From a beta proteobacterium AAP99 (GTDB lineage: Bacteria > Pseudomonadota > Gammaproteobacteria > Burkholderiales > Burkholderiaceae_C): 64,000 bases of DNA. A program made the translations under genes and the position numbers. The stretch's first letter is position 1. Each line of letters opens with the position of its first letter. Where the stretch lies: NCBI GenBank assembly GCA_001295775.1, contig LJIA01000005.1, forward strand, positions 62,001-126,000, given 5' to 3'. The notes under the pieces were generated by a model. It was given only the letters and a program-made list of their open reading frames with translations. It ran no database searches and was not told the DNA's origin. Positions 44,693 through 54,237 of this stretch are shown piece after piece.

Positions 44693-45961
44693 TCAAGATG
44701 AAGAAGGGTTGCTGCAAGGAAAACGGCATACGAAACGTGCACCCTGCGGCGTGTTGGCCTCGCAGTGCACAGTGCCGCCGTGCTGCCGCGCGATCTCGCG
44801 CACAAGGCTCAGACCGAGACCCACGCCGCCCTGGGCCTCGCTACTGCCGCGTCGGCGATAGAAGGCTTCGAAGATGCGCTCACGCTCCGCCTCGGGCACG
44901 CCCTCACCCAGGTCGCTGACGATCAGTCGCGTCTCCTGCGCATCCTGATCGAGCGTCAGGTTCACTGCACGCTCTTGCCCGTACTTGAGTGCGTTCTCCA
45001 GCAGATTGCGCACCATTCGGCGTAGCAGCTGAGGTGTGCCCATCATGCGCACGGGCGCGAGCGGGAAAGGCAGACCTGCACGGTGCGCTTCCTCGGTGCA
45101 GATCTGGCCTAGATCCACCAGCTGCGGACTGTCTGGCTGGCCGCCCGCTTCCAGCCGGCTCGCAGTCAGGATCTCGTCGATCAGCTCGTCAAGTTCCCCG
45201 ATGCTGCTGCGCATCTCGCGCATCGGGCCCAGCTGCTCGGGCACACCGTGCAAATCGGTGAGCAACTCACCCGCCATCCGGATGCGTGTCAGCGGGCTGC
45301 GCAACTCGTGCGACGCATTGGCCAGCAGGTTGCGGTTGGCGCGGACTAGCTCTTCGATGCGCTCGGCGGAGCGGTTGAAGCTGCGGGCCAGATCGGCCAC
45401 CTCATCATTGCCGTCCACCGCGAGCCGTGTGGACAGCTGACCTTGCCCCAGCTCGGTCACGCTTTGGCGGAAAGCCTCTAGGCGGCGGGTGATCCGCCGC
45501 ACCAGTGGAAAGGTCGCCAGTCCGACCGCTAGTGCGATGCCGATGAGCGGCAGTGCAAATGCGCTCCACGGTGGCCGGCCCACGCCGAATTCGCCGGTCT
45601 CGAGCCGTTGCCCCCCCGCCAGCTCGATGCGATGGCGCGCTTCGTCATTGAGTCCCGCTGTTCGGCCGGCTGCCTTGGCAAAGACGAGGATGCGCCCTTG
45701 CTGATCGGTGATGCGCACGAAGGTGTTCCATTCGTCTGCGAGGCGTTGCGCACGATCCTGAGAGACATGCTCACGCTCGAGCAATGCCAGCGTGGCGCCG
45801 GTCATGCGCGCTGCCACCGTGCCCGGCGGGTCGTAGATGATGATCGCCATCGCCAAGCCACCCAGTGCACCGAGCGTGCCGGCCAGCGCCACAGCCAGCC
45901 AGACCCGTAGGTACAGGCGACTCACCGGGCGATGCTCACTGCTGGGTTCGTGCGAAGACAT
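44693..45961 (-). CDS. Sensor histidine kinase of a two-component system
   Basis: A 422-residue membrane kinase. Two transmembrane helices (about residues 15-40 and 130-155) flank a periplasmic domain, followed by HAMP (residues ~155-205), the phosphoacceptor segment ANASHELRSPLTRIRM and an HATPase domain with NLLENALKYG, VSDLGEGVPEAERERIFEAF and GGVGLGLSLVREI. It overlaps the upstream response regulator gene by 26 bases; the ATG at 45961 is chosen over 45973. The pair lies divergently upstream of export system 2, so it probably senses envelope stress or a toxic compound and controls that system. Confidence 0.9.
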   Translation of the reverse strand: MSSHEPSSEHRPVSRLYLRVWLAVALAGTLGALGGLAMAIIIYDPPGTVAARMTGATLALLEREHVSQDRAQRLADEWNTFVRITDQQGRILVFAKAAGRTAGLNDEARHRIELAGGQRLETGEFGVGRPPWSAFALPLIGIALAVGLATFPLVRRITRRLEAFRQSVTELGQGQLSTRLAVDGNDEVADLARSFNRSAERIEELVRANRNLLANASHELRSPLTRIRMAGELLTDLHGVPEQLGPMREMRSSIGELDELIDEILTASRLEAGGQPDSPQLVDLGQICTEEAHRAGLPFPLAPVRMMGTPQLLRRMVRNLLENALKYGQERAVNLTLDQDAQETRLIVSDLGEGVPEAERERIFEAFYRRRGSSEAQGGVGLGLSLVREIARQHGGTVHCEANTPQGARFVCRFPCSNPSSS

Positions 45962-46667
45962 AGCCGGTGCCACGCACGGTCTGGATGCGACGCGGGTCGC
46001 GTGGGTCGTCCTCGATCAGTGCGCGGATGCGAGCGATGTGTACGTCGATGCTGCGATCGAACGCCTCGATCGGCGTGCCGCGCATCAGGTTCATGATCTG
46101 GTCGCGAGTCATGACGCGCCCCGGCCGCTCCGCGAGCAGCACCAGCAGATCGAACTGGTGCGAGGTCAGGCTGCGGCGCTGACCATCGATACGCACCTCT
46201 CGCGCATTCATATCTACCTCGAGGCGACCGAAACTCAGTAGCCGGCTGCCGGATGCCTGGTCGGCGAGCGCCGGTCGCCTCAACAGGGCTCGCAGGCGGG
46301 CGAGCAGCTCGCGCGGCTCAAATGGCTTCGGCAGGTAGTCGTCTGCGCCCATTTCCAGGCCGATCACGCGGTCCATGGCGTCACCCTTGGCGGTGAGCAT
46401 CAGGATCGGCACGGAAGCGCGATCGTCACTCCGGGCGCGGATGCCGCGGCAGACCGCCAGGCCGTCCGTGTCGGGCAGCATCAGATCGAGCACGATGGCA
46501 TCGGGCCGAACGGCGCGCAGCGCGGATTCTGCCTGCTGTGCAGTACCCGCCAGACTCACCACAAAGCCATTGAGCGTCAGATAGTCGGAGACCATGCCCA
46601 GCAGCCGCTGGTCATCGTCGATCAGGAGAATCTGGCTGGAGGTGGGGCTGGACGGGCGGGATTGCAT
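45936..46667 (-). CDS. OmpR/PhoB-type response regulator
   Basis: A 243-residue regulator: receiver domain with ILLIDDDQRLL, phosphoacceptor VLDLMLPDTDG and LTAKGD/GADDYLPKPF, then a winged-helix DNA-binding domain ending in RSIDVHIARIRALIEDDPRDPRR-type sequence and VRGTGYVF. The ATG at 46667 is used; the frame runs open to 46856, but that part lacks family similarity. The 198-bp divergent gap to the macA2 gene would hold the shared promoter region. It forms a pair with the overlapping kinase gene. Confidence 0.92.
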   Translation of the reverse strand: MQSRPSSPTSSQILLIDDDQRLLGMVSDYLTLNGFVVSLAGTAQQAESALRAVRPDAIVLDLMLPDTDGLAVCRGIRARSDDRASVPILMLTAKGDAMDRVIGLEMGADDYLPKPFEPRELLARLRALLRRPALADQASGSRLLSFGRLEVDMNAREVRIDGQRRSLTSHQFDLLVLLAERPGRVMTRDQIMNLMRGTPIEAFDRSIDVHIARIRALIEDDPRDPRRIQTVRGTGYVFARTQQ

Positions 46668-46865
46668 GGGACACGAGTGTGGCTTTCGCACATTGCTGGC
46701 CCGGCCGTGGGGCGTAAAGATTTGTTGCTGCACCCCTGGAGCGTGGCCCGACCAAAACACGACAGGCGCCGACTCGCACGTAACTTCACAGTTCTTTACG
46801 TCGCGCGCATGGGTGCGAAACAGCCGGATCCGAGCATGTGATTCGTCGCGCAACACAGCGCTCGG

Positions 46866-48038
46866 ATGATAGATCGCCCTCCCGTGAACAAAACGAAGAA
46901 GCTGCTGCTGTTAGCAGCGCTGCTCATTGGCCTGTTGGCCATCGGCGCACGGCTCTGGTTCGGTGCACCTGGCCGATCAGGCAGCGCACCCGCGACCTAC
47001 CTCACCCAGAAGGCAGAGCTGGGCACGATCACGCGGATCATCAGCGCCAGTGGTCCGCTGACGCCGGTAAATCAGGTGCAGGTAGGCACACAGGTGTCCG
47101 GCACCATCAAGCGCATCCATGCGGACTTCAATGACACGGTGCGCACTGGGCAGCTCTTGGCCGAGCTGGATACTGCGCTGCTGGACGCTGACCTCGCGCA
47201 GGCACGCGCGAGTCTTGCGAGCGGGCAGGCCGCGCTGTCGCTGGCGCAATCCAATCTGCGGCGCAGCCGTGATCTTGTCAGCAAGGGATTTCTTTCCAGC
47301 GCCAATCTGGATGAACAGGAAAACGCGGTACGCACTGCACAGGCGCTGACGCAGCAGCAGGAGGCTGCGCTGCAACGCGCCCAGACCAATTTGCGCAATT
47401 CACGGATTGTTTCGCCGGTATCTGGCACCGTGGTCTCACGCGATGTGTCTGTCGGTCAGACAGTGGCTGCCGCACTGAACACACCGGTCCTGTTTCGCAT
47501 CGCCCAGGACCTGCGCGAAATGCAGATCGAAGCCAGCGTGTCCGAGGCGGACATCGGCACCCTGCAGGCCGGTCAGCGGGTGGATTTCACGGTGGATGCG
47601 TTCCCGGGCCGCCCGTTCGCAGGCACGGTGCATCAGATCCGCAACAACTACGCGGTGCAGCAGAACGTTGTGACCTACACGGTGGTCATCAAGACGCGCA
47701 ATGACACGCTGGAGCTGCGTCCGGGCATGACAGGCTATGTCCGGGTGACCGTGGCCGAGCGCGCCCAGGTGATCCGCATTCCGAACGCCGCGCTGCGCTA
47801 CGAGCCAGTGACAGCGAAGGCACAAGCAGGCGAGCAGAACGTGGCGTCCACCACAGCGCAAGTACAGCGCACGCTGTGGAAGCTGGATGCCTCTGGCCAG
47901 AGCGTGGGCGTAAGCGTGAAGCTGGGCATCACGGATGGCCGGTTCACGGAGCTGGTTGCAGGGGACATCAAGCCGGGGGACGCACTTGTGGTGGGCGAGC
48001 CGGCGTCCAGCCGCGAGTTCGGCCCCAAGATCTTTTGA
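46866..48038 (+). CDS. MacA/YknX-like periplasmic adaptor, export system 2
   Basis: A 390-residue adaptor with N-terminal anchor (KLLLLAALLIGLLAIGARL), lipoyl halves ASGPLTPVNQVQVGTQVSG and RNSRIVSPVSGTVVSRDVSVG, a coiled-coil hairpin between, and the beta-barrel and membrane-proximal domains ending GDIKPGDALVVGE. It is clearly paralogous to the adaptor at 38.6 kb (shared EADxGxxxxGQ and GDIKPGDAL segments) but lacks the Lys/Asp-rich insert. An in-frame GTG at 46884 (VNKTKKLL) is an alternative start. Divergent from the two-component genes, followed after 11 bases by its ATPase. Confidence 0.88.
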   Translation: MIDRPPVNKTKKLLLLAALLIGLLAIGARLWFGAPGRSGSAPATYLTQKAELGTITRIISASGPLTPVNQVQVGTQVSGTIKRIHADFNDTVRTGQLLAELDTALLDADLAQARASLASGQAALSLAQSNLRRSRDLVSKGFLSSANLDEQENAVRTAQALTQQQEAALQRAQTNLRNSRIVSPVSGTVVSRDVSVGQTVAAALNTPVLFRIAQDLREMQIEASVSEADIGTLQAGQRVDFTVDAFPGRPFAGTVHQIRNNYAVQQNVVTYTVVIKTRNDTLELRPGMTGYVRVTVAERAQVIRIPNAALRYEPVTAKAQAGEQNVASTTAQVQRTLWKLDASGQSVGVSVKLGITDGRFTELVAGDIKPGDALVVGEPASSREFGPKIF

Positions 48039-48049
48039 GGCGCCCGCGG

Positions 48050-48748
48050 ATGGATGCCCTGATCGAGTGCACGGCGCTGCGGCGGGTGTTTGACATTGGC
48101 GGCGAGCCCTTCGTGGCCCTGCGCGACGTCAACTTGCGAATCATGCCGGGCGAATTGGTGGCGATCACCGGCCCCTCGGGGTCGGGCAAGTCCACGCTGC
48201 TGAACCTGCTCGGTGGGCTCGACCGTGCCAGCGCAGGCATGCTGCATCTGGCCGGGCAACACACTGAGACTCTGGACGAACCGGCGCTTGCCCGGCTGCG
48301 CAACGCGCTCGTGGGATTCGTATTCCAGCAATTCAATCTGCTGCCGCGCTACAGCGCACTGCGCAACGTCGAACTGCCGATGATCTATGCCGAGCTCGAC
48401 GCCGGGCAGCGTCGTACCCGCGCGCACGCGCTTCTGGGCGAACTGGGTCTGGAGGCGCAGGCACGCAAGAAACCGACGCAGATGAGCGGCGGCCAGCAGC
48501 AACGCGTGGCCATTGCCCGGGCACTTGCGAACCGACCGCGATTGATCCTGGCCGATGAACCGACCGGTGCGCTGGACTCACGGACGAGCGCCGAGGTCAT
48601 GAAGCTGCTCACCGACCTGAATGCGCACGAGGGCACAACCGTGATCATCGTTACGCACGACGCCAATGTGGCTGCGCAATGTCGGCGGCGGATCGCGTTC
48701 TCCGACGGTTCGATCGTCGAGGACTCGCCGATTGGAGCCCCACATTGA
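48050..48748 (+). CDS. MacB/LolD-type ABC transporter ATPase, export system 2
   Basis: A 232-residue ATPase of the same group as system 1: Walker A GPSGSGKST, FVFQQFNLLPRYSA, signature MSGGQQQRVAIARAL, Walker B LILADEPTGALD and VTHDANV. The ATG at 48050 (MDALIECTALRRVF) lies 11 bases after the adaptor stop. Its stop codon TGA overlaps the permease TTG start (TTGA), which indicates tight translational coupling and contrasts with the 207-base repeat-filled gap in system 1. Confidence 0.92.
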   Translation: MDALIECTALRRVFDIGGEPFVALRDVNLRIMPGELVAITGPSGSGKSTLLNLLGGLDRASAGMLHLAGQHTETLDEPALARLRNALVGFVFQQFNLLPRYSALRNVELPMIYAELDAGQRRTRAHALLGELGLEAQARKKPTQMSGGQQQRVAIARALANRPRLILADEPTGALDSRTSAEVMKLLTDLNAHEGTTVIIVTHDANVAAQCRRRIAFSDGSIVEDSPIGAPH

Positions 48749-49968
48749 AGCCCGCTGATCTATTTCAGGAGGCGGTACTTGCACTGGGTGCCAACCGCCT
48801 GCGTTCGGTGCTGACCATGCTGGGCATCATCATCGGCGTGGCTTCAGTGATCCTGATGCTGGCCATCGGTGAAGGTTCAAAACGCAACGTCGCGCAGTCC
48901 ATTGCTTCGCTGGGTGCGAATCAGGTGATCGTGCAGAGCGGCGCGGGCAGTCAGGGAGGCTTTCGCGGCAGTACCGGCAGCCTGCCCACGCTCACGCTGG
49001 ACGACGCAGCCGCCATGGCCGAGCTCTACAGCGTGCGCAACGTGGCGCCGATTTCCAGTTCGCAGGGGCAGGTTGTGGCCGGCGGGCGCAATCGCTCCAC
49101 ACTCATCACCGGCACGCTGCCGGCCTACTTCGCCATCAACAACATGCGTCTGGCCGAGGGCGCCCTGTTCGCGGAAGCCGACGTACGGACCTCAGCCAAT
49201 GTGGCCGTCATCGGCGAAACCGTGGCCAAGGATCTGTTCGGTGCGGTCTCGCCCATTGGCCAAACCGTGCGCATCCAGCGGCAGACCTTCGTCGTGATCG
49301 GCCGGCTTGCGCCGAAGGGTCAGGGCTTCGGCGGGCAGGATCAGGATGACGTGATTGTGCTGCCCATCACCACCGCGCAACGCAAGCTGGCAGGTACACC
49401 GTTTCCCGGCGCGGTGAGTCTGGTGATGGTCGAGTCCAGCATCCCGGAGCAGCGCGGCTATACCGAGCAGGAGATCACCCTGCTGCTGCGGCAGCGCCAT
49501 CGCATCGCCCCGGGCGCAGACGACGACTTCAGTGTGCGCAACCTGAGCAGCGTGTCGCAGACGCTCGAGTCCGTCTCCACCATCATTTCGGTGCTGCTCG
49601 CAGCGGTGGCGTCGATCTGCCTCTTCGTGGGCGGCATCGGCATCATGAACATCATGCTGGTCAGCGTCTCGGAGCGGACCCGCGAGATCGGCATCCGCAT
49701 GGCTTTGGGCGGGCCGCGCCGCACGATCCTGCTGCAGTTTCTGATCGAGTCCGTCGCGCTGTCACTGGCAGGCGGCCTGCTCGGCGTGCTGCTCGGTATT
49801 GGCGTGGGCCTGCTGGTGGCGGCCAGCGGCGCGCTTACCCCGGTGTTCTCAGTGAGTGCAGTGGCCATGGCCTTCGGCATGGCCCTGGCGGTGGGTGTGG
49901 GCTTCGGCTACTGGCCGGCGCTGCGCGCCGCGCGCCTCGAACCGGTCGAGGCGCTGCGGCACCAGTAG
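48745..49968 (+). CDS. MacB/FtsX-type ABC permease, export system 2 (TTG start)
   Basis: A 407-residue permease: N-terminal LKPADLFQEAVLALGANRLRS, helix VLTMLGIIIGVASVILML, periplasmic MacB-like domain and C-terminal FtsX helices with GGIGIMNIMLVSVSERTREIG. No ATG fits: the frame opens with TTG at 48745, overlapping the ATPase stop as TTGA and preceded by GGAG at 48734 with 7-base spacing. The alternative ATG at 48679 would overlap the ATPase by 70 bases and add residues foreign to the family. It completes the second YknXYZ-like system. Confidence 0.9.
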   Translation: MKPADLFQEAVLALGANRLRSVLTMLGIIIGVASVILMLAIGEGSKRNVAQSIASLGANQVIVQSGAGSQGGFRGSTGSLPTLTLDDAAAMAELYSVRNVAPISSSQGQVVAGGRNRSTLITGTLPAYFAINNMRLAEGALFAEADVRTSANVAVIGETVAKDLFGAVSPIGQTVRIQRQTFVVIGRLAPKGQGFGGQDQDDVIVLPITTAQRKLAGTPFPGAVSLVMVESSIPEQRGYTEQEITLLLRQRHRIAPGADDDFSVRNLSSVSQTLESVSTIISVLLAAVASICLFVGGIGIMNIMLVSVSERTREIGIRMALGGPRRTILLQFLIESVALSLAGGLLGVLLGIGVGLLVAASGALTPVFSVSAVAMAFGMALAVGVGFGYWPALRAARLEPVEALRHQ

Positions 49969-49981
49969 CGCCCAGAGGTGC

Positions 49982-52237
49982 TCAGCGCGGCTTCACGCAG
50001 TCCACGAAGTAGCGCAGCTTGCCCTCGCGCTCTTCTTCCACCAGGCCATGCACGTCGGTGTCAAAGCCGGGGAACTTGGCGTTGAATTCGCGCGCGAACT
50101 GCAGATACTTCACGATGGTGGAGTTGAAGCGCTCACCGGGAATAAGCAGCGGAATGCCCGGCGGATAGGGCGTGAGCAGCGTGGAGGTGATGCGGCCTTC
50201 GAGCTGGTCGATCTCGACCCGCTCGATCTCGCGGTGCGCCACGCAAGCCCAGGCGTCGCTGGGCTTCATGGCGGGCTGGATGTCCGAGAGGTACATCTCT
50301 GTCGTCACACGGCCGATGTCGTGGGCCTTGTAGGCCTCGTGGATCTTCTGACAGAGGTCGCGCAGGCCCATGCGCTCATAGGCCGGGTGGGCGGCACAGA
50401 ACTCGGGCAGGATGCGCCACATGGGCGCGTTCTTGTCGTAGTCGTCCTTGAACTGCTGCAGCGCGGTCAACAGGGTGTTCCAGCGGCCCTTGGTGATGCC
50501 GATGGTGAACATGATGAAGAAGCTGTAGAGCCCGGTCTTCTCCACCACCACGCCGTGCTCGGCGAGGAACTTGGTGACGATGGCTGCTGGGATGCCGGTT
50601 TCGGCAAACTTGCCGCTCACGTCCAGGCCCGGCGTGACGATCGTGGCCTTGATCGGGTCGAGCATGTTGAAGCCTTCGGCCATGTTGCCGAAGCCATGCC
50701 AGGCCTCGTTGGGACGCAGCATCCAGGCATCGCGATCGCCAATGCCCTCTTCCACCAGTTCGTCCGGGCCCCAGACCTTGAACCACCAGTCGTGGCCGTA
50801 CTCCTCGTCCACCTTGCGCATGGCGCGACGGAAGTCCAGGCTCTCGATGATCGACTCTTCCACCAGTGCGGTGCCGCCCGGGGGTTCCATCATGGCGGCA
50901 GCCACGTCGCAGGAGGCGATGATGGCGTACTGCGGACTGGTGGAGGTGTGCATCAGGTACGCCTCGTTGAACACGTGGCGGTCGAGCTTGTCGTTCTCGG
51001 ACTCCTGCACCAGGATCTGGCTGGCCTGCGAGATGCCGGCGAGCAGCTTGTGGGTGGAGTGGGTGGCGAAGATCAGACCGTTCTTGCGGCGCGGACGGTC
51101 CTTTCCGATGGCGTGCATCACGCCGTACAGATCATGGAAGGCCGCGTGGGGCAGCCAGGCTTCGTCGAAGTGCAGGGTATCCACATAGCCTTCGAGCTTG
51201 GCTTTGATGGTCTCCACGTTGTAGAGCACGCCGTCGTAGGTGCTCTGCGTGATGGTGAGGATGCGCGGCTTGATGGTCGCGGCGTCCACCCCCTTGAGCA
51301 GCGGGTGTTCGGCAATCTTCTTCTGGATGTTGGCCGGTTCGAACTCGCTTTGCGGGATCGGGCCGATGATGCCCAGGCTGTTGCGCGTGGGCGTGAGGAA
51401 CACCGGCACGGCGCCGGTCATCATGATGCTGTGCAGGATGCTCTTGTGGCAGTTGCGGTCCACCAGCACCACATCGCCTGGCGCCACCGTGCTGTGCCAG
51501 ACCATCTTGTTGGAGGTGCTGGTGCCGTTGGTGACGAAGTAGCAGTGATCCGCATTGAAGATGCGCGCTGCGTTGCGCTCACTCGCCGCCACGGGGCCGG
51601 TGTGATCCAGCAGCTGGCCGAGCTCTTCCACCGCGTTGCAGACGTCGGCGCGGAGCATGTTCTCGCCGAAGAACTGGTGGAACATCTGGCCGATGGGGCT
51701 TTTGAGAAATGCCACGCCGCCGGAGTGGCCGGGGCAGTGCCAGGAATAGGAGCCGTCCTCGGCGTAGTCCAGCAGGGCCTTGAAGAAGGGCGGCTGGATG
51801 CCTTCGAGGTAGCTCTTGGCCTCGCGCAGGATGTGACGCGCCACAAACTCGGGGGTGTCCTCGTTCATGTGGATGAAGCCATGCAACTCGCGCAGCACAT
51901 CGTTGGGGATGTGGCGGCTGGTGCGCGTCTCGCCGTAGATGTAGATCGGGATGTCCGCGTTCTTGAAGCGGATCTCGCTGATGAAGGTGCGCAAGTGCAG
52001 CACGGCCGGGTCCAGCTCGGGGCCGGGCGTGAACTCCTCGTCGTCGATCGACAGGATGAAGGCGCTGGCGCGGGACTGCTGCTGCGCGAAGCTGGTCAGG
52101 TCGCCGTAGCTGGTGAAGCCGGCGACTTCCATGCCCTCTGCCTCGATGGCCTTTGCCAGCGCGCGGATACCCGAGCCGGAGGTGTTCTCGGAGCGAAAGT
52201 CTTCGTCGATGATGACGATCGGAAAGCGAAAGCGCAT
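49982..52237 (-). CDS. Arginine/lysine/ornithine decarboxylase, AdiA-like
   Basis: A 751-residue fold-I PLP decarboxylase of the large bacterial Orn/Lys/Arg family. The N-terminal receiver-like wing domain begins RFRFPIVIIDEDFRSE. The PLP lysine is about K397 in ATHSTHKLLAG, with HFDEAWLPHAAFH (Asp pairing with the cofactor) and YSWHCPGHSGGVAF before it. The size equals E. coli AdiA (about 755), so an arginine decarboxylase for acid resistance or polyamine supply is likely, but lysine or ornithine cannot be excluded. No antiporter gene is adjacent, which is unusual for an acid-resistance role. Confidence 0.9.
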   Translation of the reverse strand: MRFRFPIVIIDEDFRSENTSGSGIRALAKAIEAEGMEVAGFTSYGDLTSFAQQQSRASAFILSIDDEEFTPGPELDPAVLHLRTFISEIRFKNADIPIYIYGETRTSRHIPNDVLRELHGFIHMNEDTPEFVARHILREAKSYLEGIQPPFFKALLDYAEDGSYSWHCPGHSGGVAFLKSPIGQMFHQFFGENMLRADVCNAVEELGQLLDHTGPVAASERNAARIFNADHCYFVTNGTSTSNKMVWHSTVAPGDVVLVDRNCHKSILHSIMMTGAVPVFLTPTRNSLGIIGPIPQSEFEPANIQKKIAEHPLLKGVDAATIKPRILTITQSTYDGVLYNVETIKAKLEGYVDTLHFDEAWLPHAAFHDLYGVMHAIGKDRPRRKNGLIFATHSTHKLLAGISQASQILVQESENDKLDRHVFNEAYLMHTSTSPQYAIIASCDVAAAMMEPPGGTALVEESIIESLDFRRAMRKVDEEYGHDWWFKVWGPDELVEEGIGDRDAWMLRPNEAWHGFGNMAEGFNMLDPIKATIVTPGLDVSGKFAETGIPAAIVTKFLAEHGVVVEKTGLYSFFIMFTIGITKGRWNTLLTALQQFKDDYDKNAPMWRILPEFCAAHPAYERMGLRDLCQKIHEAYKAHDIGRVTTEMYLSDIQPAMKPSDAWACVAHREIERVEIDQLEGRITSTLLTPYPPGIPLLIPGERFNSTIVKYLQFAREFNAKFPGFDTDVHGLVEEEREGKLRYFVDCVKPR

Positions 52238-52421
52238 GGAGGTCGTCCTGCCCGGGTGGGCGCAGCACAAAAGAAAAAGCGGCAGGGTGGATGCACTTCA
52301 TCTGCACATCGCCACAACCCGGCCGCACGGCGTAGGCAAATTATAGGAACCGGTTCGATGCAGCTTGCGTGACAGCAAGAATCGGAATGCATCATCCACG
52401 CCACACCGCTACGCTGGCTCC

Positions 52422-53243
52422 ATGACTCGCACCTATGACGAGATTGCCGGAGCGATCCGCTACATCGCCGCGCACTTCGACGAACAGCCGGATCTGGCCA
52501 CCCTCGCGCGCGAGGCCGGGCTGTCCGAAAGCCACTTCCAGCGCACCTTCAGCGAAGCCGTGGGCATCAGCCCCAAGCGCTTCACTGAACTGGTCACGCG
52601 CAACCATGCCCGCCAGCTGCTGGCGCGCGGCAATTCCCTGTTGGACGCCACCTACGCCAGCGGCCTGTCCTCGCCATCACGCCTGCAGGACCTGTTCGTC
52701 AAGCTCGACGGCCTGACCCCGGCACAGATCCGCCGTCTGGGCGAAGGGCTCACCATCCAGTGGGGCGCATTCCAGACCCTGCTGGGCGCGACCGCTGCCG
52801 CCTGGACCGGCCAGGGCATCTGCCGACTGGTGTTTGGCGAAGCGGCCCAGCCCGCGGCCTTCGAGCAGCATCTGCGCAGCGACTGGCCCGCCGCCCGCCT
52901 GCAGCGCGACGACGCCGCGATGGCGCAGCGCATGGCGCCGGCCCTGATGGGCGACGCGCGCCTGCCGGTGCATGTGCGCGGCACCAACTTCCAGGTGCAG
53001 GTCTGGCAGGCACTGCTGTCGATCGCCGAGGGCGCATTGACCACCTACGGCTCGATCGCCCACCTGATCGGCCGGCCGAGCGCCTCGCGCGCCGTCGGCA
53101 ATGCCGTGGGCGACAACCCGGTGAGCGTGCTGATCCCATGCCACCGCGTGATCCGCGAGAGCGGCGTGCTGGGGGGCTACGCCTGGGGGCTGGAGCGCAA
53201 GCTGCTGCTGCTGGGGCGCGAGTGGCAGAAGCTCGCCGCATGA
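52422..53243 (+). CDS. Ada-like protein: AraC helix-turn-helix plus O6-methylguanine-DNA methyltransferase
   Basis: A 273-residue fusion. Residues 1-95 are an AraC-type DNA-binding domain (EAGLSESHFQRTFSEAVGIS and RNHARQLLARG). Residues about 105-270 are a DNA-alkylation acceptor domain with TNFQVQVWQALLSI, SRAVGNAVGDNPVSVLIPCHR, active-site cysteine in PCHR, and the ending GLERKLLLLGRE. It removes methyl groups from O6-methylguanine in a suicide reaction. The N-terminal zinc-cysteine domain of E. coli Ada is absent, so it cannot sense phosphotriester methylation that way. Short variants of this type are common. Confidence 0.9.
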   Translation: MTRTYDEIAGAIRYIAAHFDEQPDLATLAREAGLSESHFQRTFSEAVGISPKRFTELVTRNHARQLLARGNSLLDATYASGLSSPSRLQDLFVKLDGLTPAQIRRLGEGLTIQWGAFQTLLGATAAAWTGQGICRLVFGEAAQPAAFEQHLRSDWPAARLQRDDAAMAQRMAPALMGDARLPVHVRGTNFQVQVWQALLSIAEGALTTYGSIAHLIGRPSASRAVGNAVGDNPVSVLIPCHRVIRESGVLGGYAWGLERKLLLLGREWQKLAA

Positions 53244-53256
53244 GGCATCTGAACGG

Positions 53257-53322
53257 GCTTTCCGCTTGTCCCATGCGGCTTTCCAGCCATTTTGGCCTGG
53301 AAATCCGCATGGATGCTGGGTC
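53257..53322 (-). repeat. 66-bp dispersed repeat, family A, copy 6
   Basis: A minus-orientation unit: plus-strand GCTTTCCGCTTGTCCCATGCGG, the inner fold-back, then GGATGCTGGGTC. It fills the space between the Ada-like stop (53243) and the EamA start (53329), ending 6 bases before that ATG, so it forms the 5' leader of the transporter message and contains its translation initiation region. Confidence 0.85.
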
Positions 53323-53328
53323 TGGCTC

Positions 53329-54237
53329 ATGAGACCCTCGGACTGGGGCCGTCTGCTGCTGCTTGCCGCCATCTGGGGCGCGGCCTTTCTCTTCATGCGC
53401 ATCGTCGCCCCGGTGCTCGGCGCCTTGCCCACGGCCTTTCTGCGCGTGCTGATCGCTGCGCTCGGACTGATCGTGATCCTGGCGGTCATGCGGCAGACCT
53501 GGCGCTTTGAAGGGCGCGTGCGCCATGTGCTCCTGCTGGGCGCCATCAACTCGGGTGTTCCGTTCGCGATGTACACCTATGCCGCAAAGTCCCTGCCCGC
53601 TGGCTACTCCGCCATCCTGAACGCCTGCACGCCGATGATGGGCGTGTTGATCGGTGCCGCCTTCTTCGGCGAGCGCGTCACTGCGGCCAAGCTGGGCGGC
53701 GTGGTGCTGGGCCTGCTTGGGGTGGCCGTGCTGACGGGCGCGGGGCCGGTAGCGCCAACGCCGGCGGTGCTGCTGGCCGCGTCGGCCTGCCTGCTTGCGA
53801 CGGCCTGCTACGGGCTGGCCGGCTTTCTCACCCGGCGCTGGGCGCAGGGCATTGACAGCAAGGTGGTCGCGCTGGGCAGCCAGTTCGGCGCGACGCTGCT
53901 GCTCGCCCCGCTGTTTGCCACGGTCATGGCCATGGCGCCGATTGAGCCTTCGCGCTGGCAGTCCGGCCCCGTCTGGCTTGCGCTGGCCGCGCTGGGCCTG
54001 GTGTGTACGGCCCTGGCCTACCTGCTCTATTTCCGCCTCATCAAGGACATCGGTCCGGTGAAGTCGCTCACCGTGACTTTCCTGATTCCACCCTTCGGTG
54101 TGCTCTGGGGTGTGCTGTTCCTGGGCGAGCACCTGAACTGGGCGCACGCCGGTGGCGGGGCATTGATCGGCGCGGCGCTGTGGTTGATCCTGCGCCCGGC
54201 ATCGACTGCGCCGCCTACTTCCGGTTCAGCTCGTTGA
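53329..54237 (+). CDS. EamA/RhaT-family DMT transporter
   Basis: A 302-residue drug/metabolite transporter with ten hydrophobic segments in two EamA repeats: ILLLAAIWGAAFLFMRI-type start (LLLLAAIWGAAFLFMRIVAP), PAGYSAILNACTPMMGVLIG and LGVAVLTGAG in the first, then TALAYLLYFRLIKDIGPVKS and TFLIPPFGVLWGVLFLGEHL in the second. It probably exports an amino acid or related metabolite; the substrate is unknown. The ATG at 53329 sits just after a dispersed repeat and no clear SD is seen. Its 3' end overlaps the convergent gene at 54215 by 23 bases. Confidence 0.88.
   Translation: MRPSDWGRLLLLAAIWGAAFLFMRIVAPVLGALPTAFLRVLIAALGLIVILAVMRQTWRFEGRVRHVLLLGAINSGVPFAMYTYAAKSLPAGYSAILNACTPMMGVLIGAAFFGERVTAAKLGGVVLGLLGVAVLTGAGPVAPTPAVLLAASACLLATACYGLAGFLTRRWAQGIDSKVVALGSQFGATLLLAPLFATVMAMAPIEPSRWQSGPVWLALAALGLVCTALAYLLYFRLIKDIGPVKSLTVTFLIPPFGVLWGVLFLGEHLNWAHAGGGALIGAALWLILRPASTAPPTSGSAR

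Noticed and set aside
49856-52372. An 838-codon plus-strand frame opposite the decarboxylase
   Set aside because: Shadow of a well-conserved PLP enzyme; composition is atypical of proteins.
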